Notes under the pieces: generated by a model
Database searches by the model: none
What the model was told of the DNA's origin: nothing
What the model saw: only the letters and a program-made list of their open reading frames with translations
Shown here: positions 1-9,135 of the stretch, in pieces
Position numbering within the stretch: the first letter of the stretch is position 1
How the letters are laid out: the number at the start of each line of letters is the position of its first letter
Assembly (NCBI GenBank): GCA_025056305.1
Contig: JANWWJ010000021.1
Location: 103,014 to 167,013, forward strand
DNA: 64,000 nt
Direction of reading: 5' to 3'
DNA from: Chitinophagales bacterium
GTDB taxonomy: Bacteria > Bacteroidota > Bacteroidia > Chitinophagales > UBA10324
Program-made: the position numbers and the translations under genes

Positions 1-755
1 GCGACCAATGAACCTATGTAGCGTAAAGAATAAGGCCGTCCGGTAGTTTTATCTTCACTCTGGCAATAGGTGATATAATCTTTGATGGCCTGATCAAACT
101 TCAAAAAGTTGCCTTGATTTACGGAATAGATTTTTCCGGTTTCCGGAATCTTGATGTTCGGGTGCGACAAGCAAAACTCCCCGATGGAGGGGTCTAAGGT
201 AAACCCGTTAACTCCATTGCCAGTTGTATATACCATCATGGTACTGGAGCCGTAGAAGATATAACCTGCCGCGACTTGCCTCGATCCTTTTTGCAAAAAA
301 TCTTCCAACGTACAAGGCCCGAAAAACGATTGGCGACGATAGATACTGAATATAGTGCCAATGCCTACATTGACATCAATATTCGAAGAGCCATCTAACG
401 GATCTAACGTAACAACATACTTGGCATTTTTAGCATCTTCGGTGTTGATGGGCAGAAAAGTTTCCATTTCCTCACTGGCTATACCACAACATTCGCCACT
501 TACTTGAAGGCTGGTGATAAACTGTTCGTTGGCAAACAAATCTAATTTTTTGACTTCATCACCCGTTGTGTTGCTGATGCCAGTAGTTCCCAGAATATCC
601 ACCAGGCCGGCCTTGTTCACTTCCCGATTAACAATTTTTGCAGCAAAGCCAATATCGCGCAGCAGGCCACTTAATTCTCCGGTAGCGAAGGGAAAATCTC
701 GCTCGCGTTCGTAAATAAACTCGTCAAGCGTAATGACTTTCTTGGTGGTTTTCAT
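1..755 (-). CDS. fbp: Class I fructose-1,6-bisphosphatase (3' end outside window)
   Basis: Hydrolyses fructose-1,6-bisphosphate to fructose-6-phosphate in gluconeogenesis, in the cytosol. I translated the minus strand from ATG at 755; 251 codons are visible and the frame is still open at position 1, so about 80 C-terminal residues lie outside (family length about 330). The metal/substrate motif DPLDGSS is at residues 118-124, preceded by the [10 protein letters not shown] segment with its metal-binding acidic residues. The protein starts [13 protein letters not shown], typical of the family. It is divergent from lysC with a 144-nt spacer. Identity is firm; only the truncation at the window edge limits the call. 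Confidence 0.95.
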   Translation of the reverse strand, partial: MKTTKKVITLDEFIYERERDFPFATGELSGLLRDIGFAAKIVNREVNKAGLVDILGTTGISNTTGDEVKKLDLFANEQFITSLQVSGECCGIASEEMETFLPINTEDAKNAKYVVTLDPLDGSSNIDVNVGIGTIFSIYRRQSFFGPCTLEDFLQKGSRQVAAGYIFYGSSTMMVYTTGNGVNGFTLDPSIGEFCLSHPNIKIPETGKIYSVNQGNFLKFDQAIKDYITYCQSEDKTTGRPYSLRYIGSLV

Positions 756-810
756 TTATGGACGATTTGGTGATGCTTGCTGTTAGCATAGATCTCAAAA
801 CAGCTTTACG

Positions 811-818
811 CAAATATA
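811..818 (-). promoter_or_regulatory. Putative -7 element for fbp
   Basis: The minus strand reads TATATTTG, a full match to the Bacteroidota -7 consensus TAnnTTTG, 55 nt upstream of the fbp start. No good TTTG is seen at the expected -33 spacing, so the assignment rests on the -7 box alone. Confidence 0.4.
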
Positions 819-883
819 AGGAGCGACAGTCTTGCGGGGGGTGCTACGAGCTCAGCAGCAAAAAGGCAGTTCCGGGTTTTTTA

Positions 884-891
884 CACCTTTG
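884..891 (+). promoter_or_regulatory. Putative -7 element for lysC
   Basis: CACCTTTG, one mismatch from TAnnTTTG, ends 8 nt before the lysC ATG at 900. No TTTG is found 19-21 nt upstream. If used, the 5' untranslated leader would be only a few bases. Confidence 0.3.
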
Positions 892-899
892 CCCCTTAC

Positions 900-2210
900 A
901 TGAGTGAACGGCGGAAAGTACAGGTTTTTAAGTTCGGAGGTGCTGCCCTTCAAGATGCCGAAGGCTTCCGCAACGTCCTGCACTTGTTAAAGCCCTACCG
1001 CGGACAACCACTTGTGATTGTGATTTCAGCATTAGGCAAAACCACCAATGCATTAGAGCAGGTGGTGGAGGCTTACTTCCACGATCCTGTGGAGGCTTTG
1101 CATCGCTTGCAGGCACTTAAGAAGCAGCATGAACTTATCGCATTGCAATTGTTTGATGCTTCTGACCCTGTAATCGATAAACTGCATAACACATTTGCCG
1201 AAGCAGAGTGGTTGCTGGAAGAACATCGCCGTGAGCCCTACGACTACGTTTACGATCAGGTGGTTGCTGTGGGTGAATTGGCCTCCAGCCTTTTGGTGGC
1301 CCGTCTGCTTGAAGTAAACGGTTTGGAGACCCGTTGGCTGGATGTTCGCGATTTAATCATTACCGACGATTCATTTCGTGAAGCCAATGTGCACTGGCCA
1401 GAAACCATTCAACGCATCACCAACAATATATCTACGTCAATCAATCCACCGTGGATTGTCACCCAAGGCTTTATTGCTGCCACCAGCGGCAACCGTACTA
1501 CTACACTCGGACGCGAAGGCTCAGACTACAGCGCTGCCATCTTTGCCCATGCCCTGGATGCAACCTCTGTCACTATTTGGAAAGACGTTCCCGGGGTCTT
1601 AAATGCCGACCCGCGCCTGGTGCCTAATGCCATCCCCATACGTCAGCTCAGCTACCACGAGGCCATCGAGATGAGCTATTATGGCGCTACGGTGATACAT
1701 CCCAAAACCATTAAACCATTACAGAACAAAAGCATTCCCTTGTACGTGCGCAGCTTCGTCGATGCCGAGCTGCCCGGCACGGTAATCAATCACGAACAAA
1801 CTGAAGTACTGCCGCCGATTGTGGTCTTGAAAAATCGGCAAGTGTTGTTGTCTATTTATCCGCGCGATTTTTCGTTTATAACTGAAGCTGCATTAAGTGA
1901 AATTTTTTCGTTGCTGTCAAATCACCGCATGCGCACCCACTTAATGCAGCAATCGGCCATGAGCTTTTCGCTGTGCACGGATGAAAATGAGCGTCTGGAA
2001 GCGCTGCTGACCGACCTGCGTCGATCTTTTGCTGTGCGTGAGAACCGCAACCTGCATTTGCTTACCATACGCCACTATACCGAGCCACTGCTGGCTCAGC
2101 TACTCAAAAATGCTGCCATCTATCTGGAACAAAAGTCACGGCATACGGTGCAGATTGCCTTACAGCCCCCGCAAATGTGGCCGGCATTGAAAAATTTAAA
2201 GTTTCCCTAA
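900..2210 (+). CDS. lysC: Aspartate kinase (monofunctional)
   Basis: Phosphorylates L-aspartate to aspartyl-phosphate, first step toward lysine, threonine and methionine. The 436-residue protein has the kinase KFGG motif at 11-14, [10 protein letters not shown] at 204-213 and [10 protein letters not shown] at 230-239, all typical of the amino-acid kinase fold. Residues from about 300 form a C-terminal region with the length of two ACT domains but weakly conserved sequence, so allosteric behaviour cannot be predicted. No homoserine dehydrogenase is fused. It is the first gene of a plus-strand run with accA, a conserved unknown gene and dapA. The stop at 2210 is 41 nt before the chosen accA start. 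Confidence 0.93.
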   Translation: MSERRKVQVFKFGGAALQDAEGFRNVLHLLKPYRGQPLVIVISALGKTTNALEQVVEAYFHDPVEALHRLQALKKQHELIALQLFDASDPVIDKLHNTFAEAEWLLEEHRREPYDYVYDQVVAVGELASSLLVARLLEVNGLETRWLDVRDLIITDDSFREANVHWPETIQRITNNISTSINPPWIVTQGFIAATSGNRTTTLGREGSDYSAAIFAHALDATSVTIWKDVPGVLNADPRLVPNAIPIRQLSYHEAIEMSYYGATVIHPKTIKPLQNKSIPLYVRSFVDAELPGTVINHEQTEVLPPIVVLKNRQVLLSIYPRDFSFITEAALSEIFSLLSNHRMRTHLMQQSAMSFSLCTDENERLEALLTDLRRSFAVRENRNLHLLTIRHYTEPLLAQLLKNAAIYLEQKSRHTVQIALQPPQMWPALKNLKFP

Positions 2211-2233
2211 CTTTTGTTGAAACGTTAGATTTG
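2202..2233 (+). promoter_or_regulatory. Putative internal promoter for accA
   Basis: TAGATTTG at 2226-2233 matches TAnnTTTG exactly. A TTTC (3 of 4 to TTTG) lies at 2202-2205, giving a 20-nt spacer as expected for Bacteroidota promoters. It sits over the end of lysC and 18 nt before the accA ATG, so accA could be transcribed independently of lysC. Confidence 0.5.
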
Positions 2234-2251
2234 TTGGCCTTTTTGCCGGTT

Positions 2252-3205
2252 ATGGAATTTCTCGACTTTGAAAAACCTATTGAAGAACTCACCCATCAGC
2301 TCGACAAGCTTAAGGAAATAAGCCAAAAAGGCAAGATAGATGTCCGTGAGGCCATCCGCGAATTGGAAGAAAAGTTAGCAGCCACGCGCCGGGAGGTCTA
2401 TCGCAATCTTACCGGATGGCAGCGCGTGCAATTGTCGCGTCATCCACAGCGTCCATACACGCTATTTTACATACAAAAAATTTGCAATAGGTTTATTGAA
2501 TTACACGGCGACCGTTGTGGCGGCGATGATAAAGCTATGGTGGGCGGCATCGGCGAAGTCGAAGGACAGACCATAGTTTTTGTCGGCCAGCAAAAAGGCA
2601 GCACAACCAAAGAGCGGCAATACCGCAACTTCGGAATGGCTAATCCTGAAGGATACCGAAAAGCGTTACGGCTGTTTCGCTTAGCCGAGCGGTTCGGCTT
2701 TCCGGTTGTCACCTTAATCGATACCCCGGGCGCTTTTCCAGGAGTGGAAGCTGAAGAACGGGGTCAGGCCGAGGCTATCGCACGCAACCTGTTTGAAATG
2801 GCGCGGCTTCGCAGCCCCATCGTTTGCATCATCATCGGAGAAGGGGCCAGTGGCGGAGCTTTAGGTATTGGCGTTGGCGACCGGGTGCTGATGCTGGAAA
2901 ACACGTGGTACTCAGTCATCTCACCGGAATCATGCTCATCGATCTTATGGCATTCGTGGGAAAAAAAGGAAGAAGCCGCAGAACAACTAAAACTTACGGC
3001 CCAGCACATGATCTCTTTCGGTTTTATTGACGGCGTGATCGAAGAGCCGCTGGGCGGGGCTCATAACGATCCAGATGCCATGGCTGAACGGCTGAAGAAA
3101 GAGATCTTAAAACACGTCAACGAGTTATTACAGATGAGTGCAGAAGAACGCATTGCTGCACGCATCCGCAAGTTTTCATCAATGGGCTATTTTCAGGTGG
3201 CTTGA
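2252..3205 (+). CDS. accA: Acetyl-CoA carboxylase carboxyltransferase subunit alpha
   Basis: Alpha subunit of the carboxyltransferase that moves CO2 from carboxybiotin to acetyl-CoA, giving malonyl-CoA for fatty acid synthesis. The frame is open from 2177, but the family N-terminus ([13 protein letters not shown]) begins at the ATG at 2252. A promoter-like box at 2226-2233 also argues against the earlier start. The resulting 317 residues fit the family. The crotonase-fold core shows [15 protein letters not shown] and the downstream SPE(S/G)C-type segment [10 protein letters not shown]. The beta subunit gene accD is not in the window, as is usual when accA and accD are unlinked. The stop overlaps the alternative TTG start of the next gene. 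Confidence 0.95.
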   Translation: MEFLDFEKPIEELTHQLDKLKEISQKGKIDVREAIRELEEKLAATRREVYRNLTGWQRVQLSRHPQRPYTLFYIQKICNRFIELHGDRCGGDDKAMVGGIGEVEGQTIVFVGQQKGSTTKERQYRNFGMANPEGYRKALRLFRLAERFGFPVVTLIDTPGAFPGVEAEERGQAEAIARNLFEMARLRSPIVCIIIGEGASGGALGIGVGDRVLMLENTWYSVISPESCSSILWHSWEKKEEAAEQLKLTAQHMISFGFIDGVIEEPLGGAHNDPDAMAERLKKEILKHVNELLQMSAEERIAARIRKFSSMGYFQVA

Positions 3206-3207
3206 GT

Positions 3208-3729
3208 ATGTGGCAGGGTATTCAACGTTGGTTGCATCATCAGTTTTTGCAACGGCAACTGCGTAACCGAAAAATCCCGCGACAGACCATACGACTTCGG
3301 GATGCACACGACATCGGCATCTTGTTCGACGCCTCCGAGCCTGATCAGGTAACCGTGGTCACTCAGTTTGCCGAGAACCTGCGAAAAGAACAAAAAAAGA
3401 CTACGCTGCTCGGATTTTATGATCAGTCCAAGCAGGCCATCAATTTCAATTTTGCCTATTTCAACCGAAAAAATCTAAACTGGTATTTGGCCCCCACAGG
3501 CCTGGTGGTGAAAGAGTTTATGGAGCGGCCCTTCGACATTTTGATCAATGCATACCTGCGCGAAAGCTTGCCGTTGGAATACGTAAGTGCCCTATCACAC
3601 GCTCGTTTGCGCATCGGCCCCTACACGAAAAACAAGGTTTATGCTTACGATTTTATGGTCTCCGTCAAAGAAGACGAGACTCTGGCCGAATTGCTTCACT
3701 ATATGCGTGAATATTTGGAAATGCTTTAA
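3208..3729 (+). CDS. Conserved Bacteroidota protein (DUF6913-like)
   Basis: A 173-residue cytosolic protein with no signal peptide, membrane segment or catalytic motif that I recognise. I recall similar proteins next to dapA in other Bacteroidota (DUF6913 family); that assignment is from memory of the sequence style and context. It is basic at the N-terminus (HHQFLQRQLRNRKIPRQ), then mixed alpha/beta with ILFDAS and ILINAYLRESLPLEY segments. The start is taken as the ATG at 3208, 2 nt after the accA stop; a TTG at 3202 would overlap accA. The 15-nt gap to dapA suggests co-transcription and perhaps a role near lysine or cell-wall precursor synthesis (inference). Confidence 0.75.
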   Translation: MWQGIQRWLHHQFLQRQLRNRKIPRQTIRLRDAHDIGILFDASEPDQVTVVTQFAENLRKEQKKTTLLGFYDQSKQAINFNFAYFNRKNLNWYLAPTGLVVKEFMERPFDILINAYLRESLPLEYVSALSHARLRIGPYTKNKVYAYDFMVSVKEDETLAELLHYMREYLEML

Positions 3730-3732
3730 TTA

Positions 3733-3740
3733 AATCTTTG
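3733..3740 (+). promoter_or_regulatory. Possible -7 element before dapA
   Basis: AATCTTTG, one mismatch from TAnnTTTG, ends 4 nt before the dapA ATG. If functional it would give a leaderless or nearly leaderless dapA transcript. The gene may equally be read through from lysC/accA. Confidence 0.25.
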
Positions 3741-3744
3741 CTTA

Positions 3745-4641
3745 ATGAGTGCATTGAACCTGCGGGGCACCGGCGTGGCGCTGATTACCCCGTTTACCAC
3801 AGAAGGTACCCTAGACGAAACGGCCTTGTTGCGCCTTGTCGACCATTGTCTGGCTCAGGGCGTAAACTACTTTGTTGCATTAGGCACAACGGCCGAAACG
3901 CCCACTTTGACCGCGGAAGAGAAAAACCGGATTCTTCGCCTCCTCTCAGCTCATGTCGGAAGTCGTGTGCCACTGGTGGCCGGTGTGGGTGGCAATAACA
4001 CCGCCGAGGTAGTAGAGCAGTTGAAGCAGCTGGATTTGAGTGGCTACCAAGCTGTTCTTTCTGTATGCCCCTACTATAATAAACCCACCCAGGAAGGGCT
4101 TTATCAACATTTTCTGGCCGTAGCAGAGGCCTCTCCGCTGCCTGTAATTCTGTATAACGTCCCGGGTCGGACCGCTTCAAACCTCAGCGCGGCCACAACT
4201 GTAAAGCTTGCCCGCACGCACCCCCGTATCATAGGCATCAAAGAAGCCTCCGGCAATCTGACGCAGATCATGGAAATAGTTCGTGACCGACCAGAAGGCT
4301 TTCTGGTTTTATCGGGCGATGACGTGCTAACCCTGCCGCTCATCAGCTTTGGCTGTGACGGTGTGATCTCAGTTGCAGCACAGGCAGTGCCGGCGACTTT
4401 TTGCCGCATGGTGCGCTCGGCCTTAGGTGGGGATTTTGAAATGGCAACCCGCCTCCACCTGAAGCTGTTGACTCTGATGGATTTGCTGTTTTCAGAAGGA
4501 AACCCCGCAGGCATCAAAGCCGCCCTGCATATATTGGCAATTGCCGAAAACGTTTTACGCCTGCCTCTGGTACCCGTCAGCTCTTCTTTGTACGAAAAAC
4601 TCGCCGAAGCATTAAAAAGCCTTCAGCACGATTCCGGTTGA
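3745..4641 (+). CDS. dapA: 4-hydroxy-tetrahydrodipicolinate synthase
   Basis: Condenses aspartate semialdehyde with pyruvate, the branch point to lysine and meso-diaminopimelate. The 298-residue protein keeps all hallmark residues: GTTAE at 47-51 (T48/T49), catalytic tyrosine in YNVPGRT at 137-143 with R142, and the Schiff-base lysine K166 in GIKEASGN. It closes the lysC-accA-unknown-dapA operon. Its TGA at 4639-4641 abuts the stop of the convergent PhoH-PIN gene (TCA at 4642-4644, together TGATCA), leaving no intergenic space and no visible terminator. Confidence 0.96.
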   Translation: MSALNLRGTGVALITPFTTEGTLDETALLRLVDHCLAQGVNYFVALGTTAETPTLTAEEKNRILRLLSAHVGSRVPLVAGVGGNNTAEVVEQLKQLDLSGYQAVLSVCPYYNKPTQEGLYQHFLAVAEASPLPVILYNVPGRTASNLSAATTVKLARTHPRIIGIKEASGNLTQIMEIVRDRPEGFLVLSGDDVLTLPLISFGCDGVISVAAQAVPATFCRMVRSALGGDFEMATRLHLKLLTLMDLLFSEGNPAGIKAALHILAIAENVLRLPLVPVSSSLYEKLAEALKSLQHDSG

Positions 4642-5970
4642 TCACAGCAGCTCGTTAGCCAGATTGGCCAGTTCGCTGCGTTCGCCTTTTTTTAACGTCA
4701 CGTGCGCATATAGGTGATTGCCATGTGCACGTTCGATCAGATAGCTCAGTCCATTACTGCGTGCATCCAGATATGGTGTATCAATTTGGTGAATGTCGCC
4801 CGTGAAGACCATCTTGGTATTTTCTCCACCGCGTGAGATAATGGTTTTCACTTCATGCGGCGTAAGGTTTTGTGCTTCATCAACAATAAAAAATACGTTG
4901 GAAAAGCTGCGCCCACGAATGTAAGCTAACGGACAAACCACCAACTTTTCGTTTTCAACCATTTCGCCGATCAGGCGGTATTCTTTTTCTTTATCTGAAA
5001 ACTGATTGCGGATGTATTTCAAATTATCCCATAACGGTTCCATATATGGGTTAAGCTTACTTTTAATGTCACCGGGTAAGTATCCGATGTCTTTATTGGA
5101 CAGAGGCACTACCGGCCGAGCCAAATAGATTTGATGATAGTTGCGCCGCTGCTCCAGAGCGCCGGCTAACGACAGCAACGTTTTGCCTGTTCCGGCAACA
5201 CCTTGCAGCGTCACCAAATTGATATCCGGATTGAGGATCGCCTCTAAAGCACAGATCTGCTCCACATTACGAGGCGTAATGCGAAATGCTGATCGCTTTC
5301 TGACCAGCTCTAAACGACCCTTAGCAGGATTGTACCAGGCAACGAGCGATTTTTCTTCATGTTTGAAAACATAAAAATGGTTGGGGACGGGATTGAATTT
5401 TTTGCCCAATAAGCTGACTTTTGCATGTCCGTTTTGATAAAGTTCGCTGAGCAGGGCCGGCGGTGTGGTCGTGAGCGTCGAAACGCCGGTGTACAGCTCT
5501 TCGGGGCTGCGCGTCTTCCCGGTTTCATAATCCTCAGCAATCAGGTTGAGGGCCTTGGCCTTGATGCGCAGGTTGATGTCTTTGCTGACCAATACAACTT
5601 TACGGTTGGGGTGTTCTTTCTGCAGTTGCAGCGCGGCGTTGAGGATGCGATGATCGGGCTTAACCTCACCAAAGATCTGATCTACGTCAATGCCATTAGG
5701 GCTGCCCATGACTATACGAAAGCAGCCGTGGTTGCGGCCGTTGATGCGGGTCCAATTTTGTAAAGATTGACTTCCGCTGACTTTATCAATGTACCGAATA
5801 AACTCGCGCGCGGCAAAGTTTTTTTCATCATTTCCTTTCTTGAACTGATCAAGCTCTTCCAAAACAGTGATGGGGATGACCACATCGTGTTCCTGAAAGT
5901 TTTTGATGGCCTGGTAGTCGTACAGAATTACGGAAGTATCCAGCACAAATATTTTCCTCTGTTCTTTCAT
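4642..5970 (-). CDS. PIN domain - PhoH-like ATPase fusion
   Basis: A 442-residue protein joining an N-terminal PIN nuclease domain (residues 1 to about 140; VLDTSVILYD with D11, VLEELDQFK near 37-43, VSKDINLRIKA) to a PhoH-type P-loop ATPase (Walker A VAGTGKT around 258-264, Walker B FFIVDEAQN). Related PIN-PhoH proteins act as RNA helicase/RNase enzymes or toxin-antitoxin-derived RNases; the exact substrate is unknown. The frame is open to a start at 6075, but the ATG at 5970 gives the usual MKEQRKIFVLDTS beginning directly before the PIN strand. It lies 127 nt downstream of porX and converges with dapA without a gap. Confidence 0.9.
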   Translation of the reverse strand: MKEQRKIFVLDTSVILYDYQAIKNFQEHDVVIPITVLEELDQFKKGNDEKNFAAREFIRYIDKVSGSQSLQNWTRINGRNHGCFRIVMGSPNGIDVDQIFGEVKPDHRILNAALQLQKEHPNRKVVLVSKDINLRIKAKALNLIAEDYETGKTRSPEELYTGVSTLTTTPPALLSELYQNGHAKVSLLGKKFNPVPNHFYVFKHEEKSLVAWYNPAKGRLELVRKRSAFRITPRNVEQICALEAILNPDINLVTLQGVAGTGKTLLSLAGALEQRRNYHQIYLARPVVPLSNKDIGYLPGDIKSKLNPYMEPLWDNLKYIRNQFSDKEKEYRLIGEMVENEKLVVCPLAYIRGRSFSNVFFIVDEAQNLTPHEVKTIISRGGENTKMVFTGDIHQIDTPYLDARSNGLSYLIERAHGNHLYAHVTLKKGERSELANLANELL

Positions 5971-6097
5971 CAAAGCACAATTACCACGATAAAAATAGAG
6001 GGCTGTATTCAGCACCGACCCTTTGAACCAGTAAAAATCTAACAGCCGGACGTTGATTTGTCCTATGAGCGCCAACTATGAGTCGGCTGTGGACAGT

Positions 6098-7654
6098 TCA
6101 GGCAGGAAGAAGGCGAACGATCGGTACAATCATTTCTTCCATAGAAATACCGCCGTGCTGAAAAGTGTTTTTATACAACCCTACATGAAAATTGTAGTTA
6201 TTAGGATAAACAAAAAACTTGTTTTCCTTAATAAAAATAAACGTAGAGCTTACATGGGGACGAGGTAACATGAGCTCGTGCGGATTTCGCGTTTCCAAAA
6301 CGTCGCGGGGATCATATTTCAAGTTGCGACCGTGTTTATAACGTAGGTTGGTAGTGGTATCACGATCGCCGATGACTTTTACCGGCTCTTTGACCCGGAT
6401 CGTGCCGTGGTCGGTAGTGATGAAAAGCTGTACGGGGTGTTTTGACACACGCGTCAAGGCTTCCCAAAGGGGCGAATGCATGAACCAGCTGCGGGTAATG
6501 CTGCGGTATGCCGTTTCATCACTGGCCAACTCTTTCAATACATCCATTTCAGTGCGGGCGTGGGAAAGCATGTCTACAAAGTTGTAAACGATAACATTTA
6601 AGTCGTTGTGCAACAGGTTTAGGATGTTATCTACCAGCTGACGCCCATCGTCGTAGTTAGTGATCTTGGTGTAGCTCATCCGAAGGCTCAGCCGCCGACG
6701 CGACAGGTGATCGGTCAGAAATTCTTTTTCAAAAAGGTTTTTTCCTCCTTCATCCTCATCGTTACGCCACAGGTGAGGAAAGCGACGTTCTATATCCAGC
6801 GGCATCAACCCGGCAAACAAGGCATTGCGGCTGTAATGCGTGGAAGTGGGTAAAATGCTATAAAAGGTATCTTCGTCAGCAATCCGGAACACAGCATTTA
6901 GTTCGGGTTCGATCACCTTCCATTGATCGTAGCGCAGATTATCGATCACGACCAAAAAAGTGCTTGTTCCCGCTTGCAAATGGGGAAAAACTTTCCGCGC
7001 CAGCAACGTGTGCGATAATGTGGGCGTTTGCTCGTCGGGCTTTTGCATCCATTGCTTGTAGTTCCGCACGATGAACTTGCAGAACTCGGTGTTCGCTTCT
7101 GCTTTTTGCAAGGCCAGCACCTCCAGCATGGCGTCGTTGCGGGCCTGATCCAGTTCCAGTTCCCAATAAACAAGCTGACGGTACAGTTCAGCCCACTCCC
7201 GCGCATTCAGCCCCATATGTATGCGCGCCAGAAATTGCTGAAAGCGTTTTTGATATTCCGAGGTGGTTTTTTCAGTGACCAATCGCCGGTTATCTAAAAG
7301 TTTTTTTAATGTAAGCAGCACCTGTTGCGGCTTTACCGGCTTGATCAGGTAGTCGCTGATTTGCGATCCGATGGCCTCTTCCATTAAGTGCTCTTCTTCG
7401 CTTTTGGTAATCATCACCACGGGCACATGTGGCCGCAAAGCCTTAATTGCCGACAAGGTCTCCAAACCGCTGCGGCCTGGCATTTGTTCATCCAGAAATA
7501 CAATATCCGGATAATGGGTGCGGCACAATTCTACCGCATCATGACCATTACTGGCTTCAATGATGGAATATCCTTTTTCCTTTAAAAACAGGATTTGCGG
7601 CTTCAGGAGATCGATTTCATCATCCACCCACAATATGGTCACTTCATGGTTCAT
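6098..7654 (-). CDS. porX: PorX, T9SS response regulator with PglZ domain
   Basis: Two-domain regulator of type IX secretion. Residues 1-120 are a receiver domain with acidic pocket D11/D12, phospho-acceptor D55 (FLDEQMPG), T83 and K105, all intact. Residues about 200-518 form a PglZ domain of the alkaline-phosphatase superfamily, with VVIDNLRYDQW, DMLSHARTE and TTDHGT metal-site motifs. In Porphyromonas and Flavobacterium PorX pairs with the sensor PorY and controls por genes, and its PglZ domain is a zinc phosphodiesterase. The length (518) matches family members. PorY is not in the window. It is divergent from the HD phosphohydrolase, which shares a 118-nt promoter region with it. Confidence 0.95.
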   Translation of the reverse strand: MNHEVTILWVDDEIDLLKPQILFLKEKGYSIIEASNGHDAVELCRTHYPDIVFLDEQMPGRSGLETLSAIKALRPHVPVVMITKSEEEHLMEEAIGSQISDYLIKPVKPQQVLLTLKKLLDNRRLVTEKTTSEYQKRFQQFLARIHMGLNAREWAELYRQLVYWELELDQARNDAMLEVLALQKAEANTEFCKFIVRNYKQWMQKPDEQTPTLSHTLLARKVFPHLQAGTSTFLVVIDNLRYDQWKVIEPELNAVFRIADEDTFYSILPTSTHYSRNALFAGLMPLDIERRFPHLWRNDEDEGGKNLFEKEFLTDHLSRRRLSLRMSYTKITNYDDGRQLVDNILNLLHNDLNVIVYNFVDMLSHARTEMDVLKELASDETAYRSITRSWFMHSPLWEALTRVSKHPVQLFITTDHGTIRVKEPVKVIGDRDTTTNLRYKHGRNLKYDPRDVLETRNPHELMLPRPHVSSTFIFIKENKFFVYPNNYNFHVGLYKNTFQHGGISMEEMIVPIVRLLPA

Positions 7655-7772
7655 GTCTATGCTTTTGGTACTTGGTTTTTACAAAGTTCGGACACCTGCT
7701 GCAATCGGCCTGCCTGTATCTTTACCAACCCGCTTGTGATCGTTTCTACCACAGTACTTCACTTTTCTCTCC

Positions 7773-9011
7773 ATGATTTCACGTCGCATCAACAAACGCA
7801 AGATCATTAACGATCCGTTGTACGGACTTATTTCCATACCTACCGACTTAATATATGATCTGATTGCGCATCCCTGGTTTCAGCGATTGAGCCGCATCCG
7901 GCAATTGGGAATGACCTATTTGGTCTATCCCGGTGCGCTTCATTCGCGGTTGTCTCACGCGCTTGGAGCCATGCATTTGATGCAGCAGGCCCTCAGCGTG
8001 TTGCAAAGCAAAGGGGTGACAATTTCACCCCACGAAGCAGAAGCTACAACAGCCGCCATCTTGTTGCACGACATCGGGCATGGTCCATTTTCTCATACTC
8101 TGGAAGGCCTGTTGGTGCCTTTGGACCATGAGCAACTTACCGCCTTGCTTATGGAGGCGCTCAACCGTCAATTCGAAGGACGGCTCGAGCTTGCCGTGCA
8201 GATCTTTAACGGCACCTATCCGAGGCCCTTTCTGCACCAGTTGGTATCCGGCCAACTGGATATCGATCGCCTGGACTATCTGACCCGCGACAGTTTCTTT
8301 ACCGGCGTCGCCGAGGGCGTCATCGGTTACGACCGCATCATCAAGATGCTCGGAGTACACAACGAACAGCTGGTAGTGGAAGAGAAAGGAATTTATTCTA
8401 TAGAAAAATTTTTGGTATCACGCCGCCTTATGTATTGGCAGGTTTATCTGCATAAGACCGTGCTGGCAGCCGATCACATGCTGGCACACATCATCCGACG
8501 GGCCCACATGCTGGCAGCCCGTAACGACTTAACCGTCCCTTCGGAACCGCTAAGCATATTGTTGAAGATTGCTGAACCAAACCAACTACCGAAAGCCCAA
8601 TTGCTGCACCTGTTTACGCAACTAGACGACCATGACATCATGATGGCCATAAAGCAATGGCAGCATCATCCTGATCCCCTGCTCGCATTGCTGTGCAGGG
8701 ATTTACTGGAGCGCCGCTTGTTCCGCATTGAGCTGCAACGCAAGCCTTTTGACCGAGTCTACATCGAACGATTGCGCCAGGCTGCTTGCATGCAATTGTC
8801 TTGGAGTTCAACTGAAGCAGCTGAGCTGATAAAACCCACACAGACAGCCGGGCATGCGTACAATCCCCTCAGCGATCATATCCGTATCCGATTCCGCGAC
8901 GGTCGGGTTTTTGATGTGGCAGAGGTTTCAGAATTACTGAACATGGCCGTGCTGCGCGAACCCGATGTGAAACATTATCTCTGTTATCCACGAGCACTGC
9001 AGCTGGACTGA
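7773..9011 (+). CDS. HD-domain phosphohydrolase (dNTPase-like)
   Basis: A 412-residue metal-dependent phosphohydrolase of the dGTPase/SAMHD1-like class. The metal ligands are visible as H57-x-R59 (HSRLSHALG), H99-D100 in LLHDIGHGPFSHTLE, and a later aspartate in DIDRLDYLTRDS. Members hydrolyse deoxynucleoside triphosphates or related nucleotides; the true substrate is not known. In many Bacteroidota this gene sits beside lpxD and close to porX; here it keeps porX as neighbour but the lpx genes are about 12 kb away on the other strand. The ATG at 7773 gives the normal N-terminus (KIINDPLYG). Confidence 0.9.
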   Translation: MISRRINKRKIINDPLYGLISIPTDLIYDLIAHPWFQRLSRIRQLGMTYLVYPGALHSRLSHALGAMHLMQQALSVLQSKGVTISPHEAEATTAAILLHDIGHGPFSHTLEGLLVPLDHEQLTALLMEALNRQFEGRLELAVQIFNGTYPRPFLHQLVSGQLDIDRLDYLTRDSFFTGVAEGVIGYDRIIKMLGVHNEQLVVEEKGIYSIEKFLVSRRLMYWQVYLHKTVLAADHMLAHIIRRAHMLAARNDLTVPSEPLSILLKIAEPNQLPKAQLLHLFTQLDDHDIMMAIKQWQHHPDPLLALLCRDLLERRLFRIELQRKPFDRVYIERLRQAACMQLSWSSTEAAELIKPTQTAGHAYNPLSDHIRIRFRDGRVFDVAEVSELLNMAVLREPDVKHYLCYPRALQLD

Positions 9012-9096
9012 TTGCGCTACGTTTTCCTTCGAACCAATGCGTACAGGCCGCATGAAAGATCGTGCAGGCTCGAGCATGCGTGTTTTTGAAAGCTAA

Positions 9097-9118
9097 ATGC
9101 GGGAGGGCCCGACCGCAT
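9097..9118. terminator. Candidate bidirectional hairpin between convergent genes
   Basis: ATGCGG at 9097-9102 pairs with CCGCAT at 9113-9118, and the loop contains the self-complementary GGGCCC at 9105-9110. It lies between the 3' ends of the HD gene (9011) and the sugar-dehydrogenase gene (9136). No T-tract follows on either strand, so termination is uncertain. Confidence 0.35.
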
Positions 9119-9135
9119 CTTCCATCAGCTACGCC

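Noticed and set aside
2177..2251. Earlier start of accA
   Set aside because: The extra 25 residues overlap lysC and are absent from the family; a promoter box lies within them.
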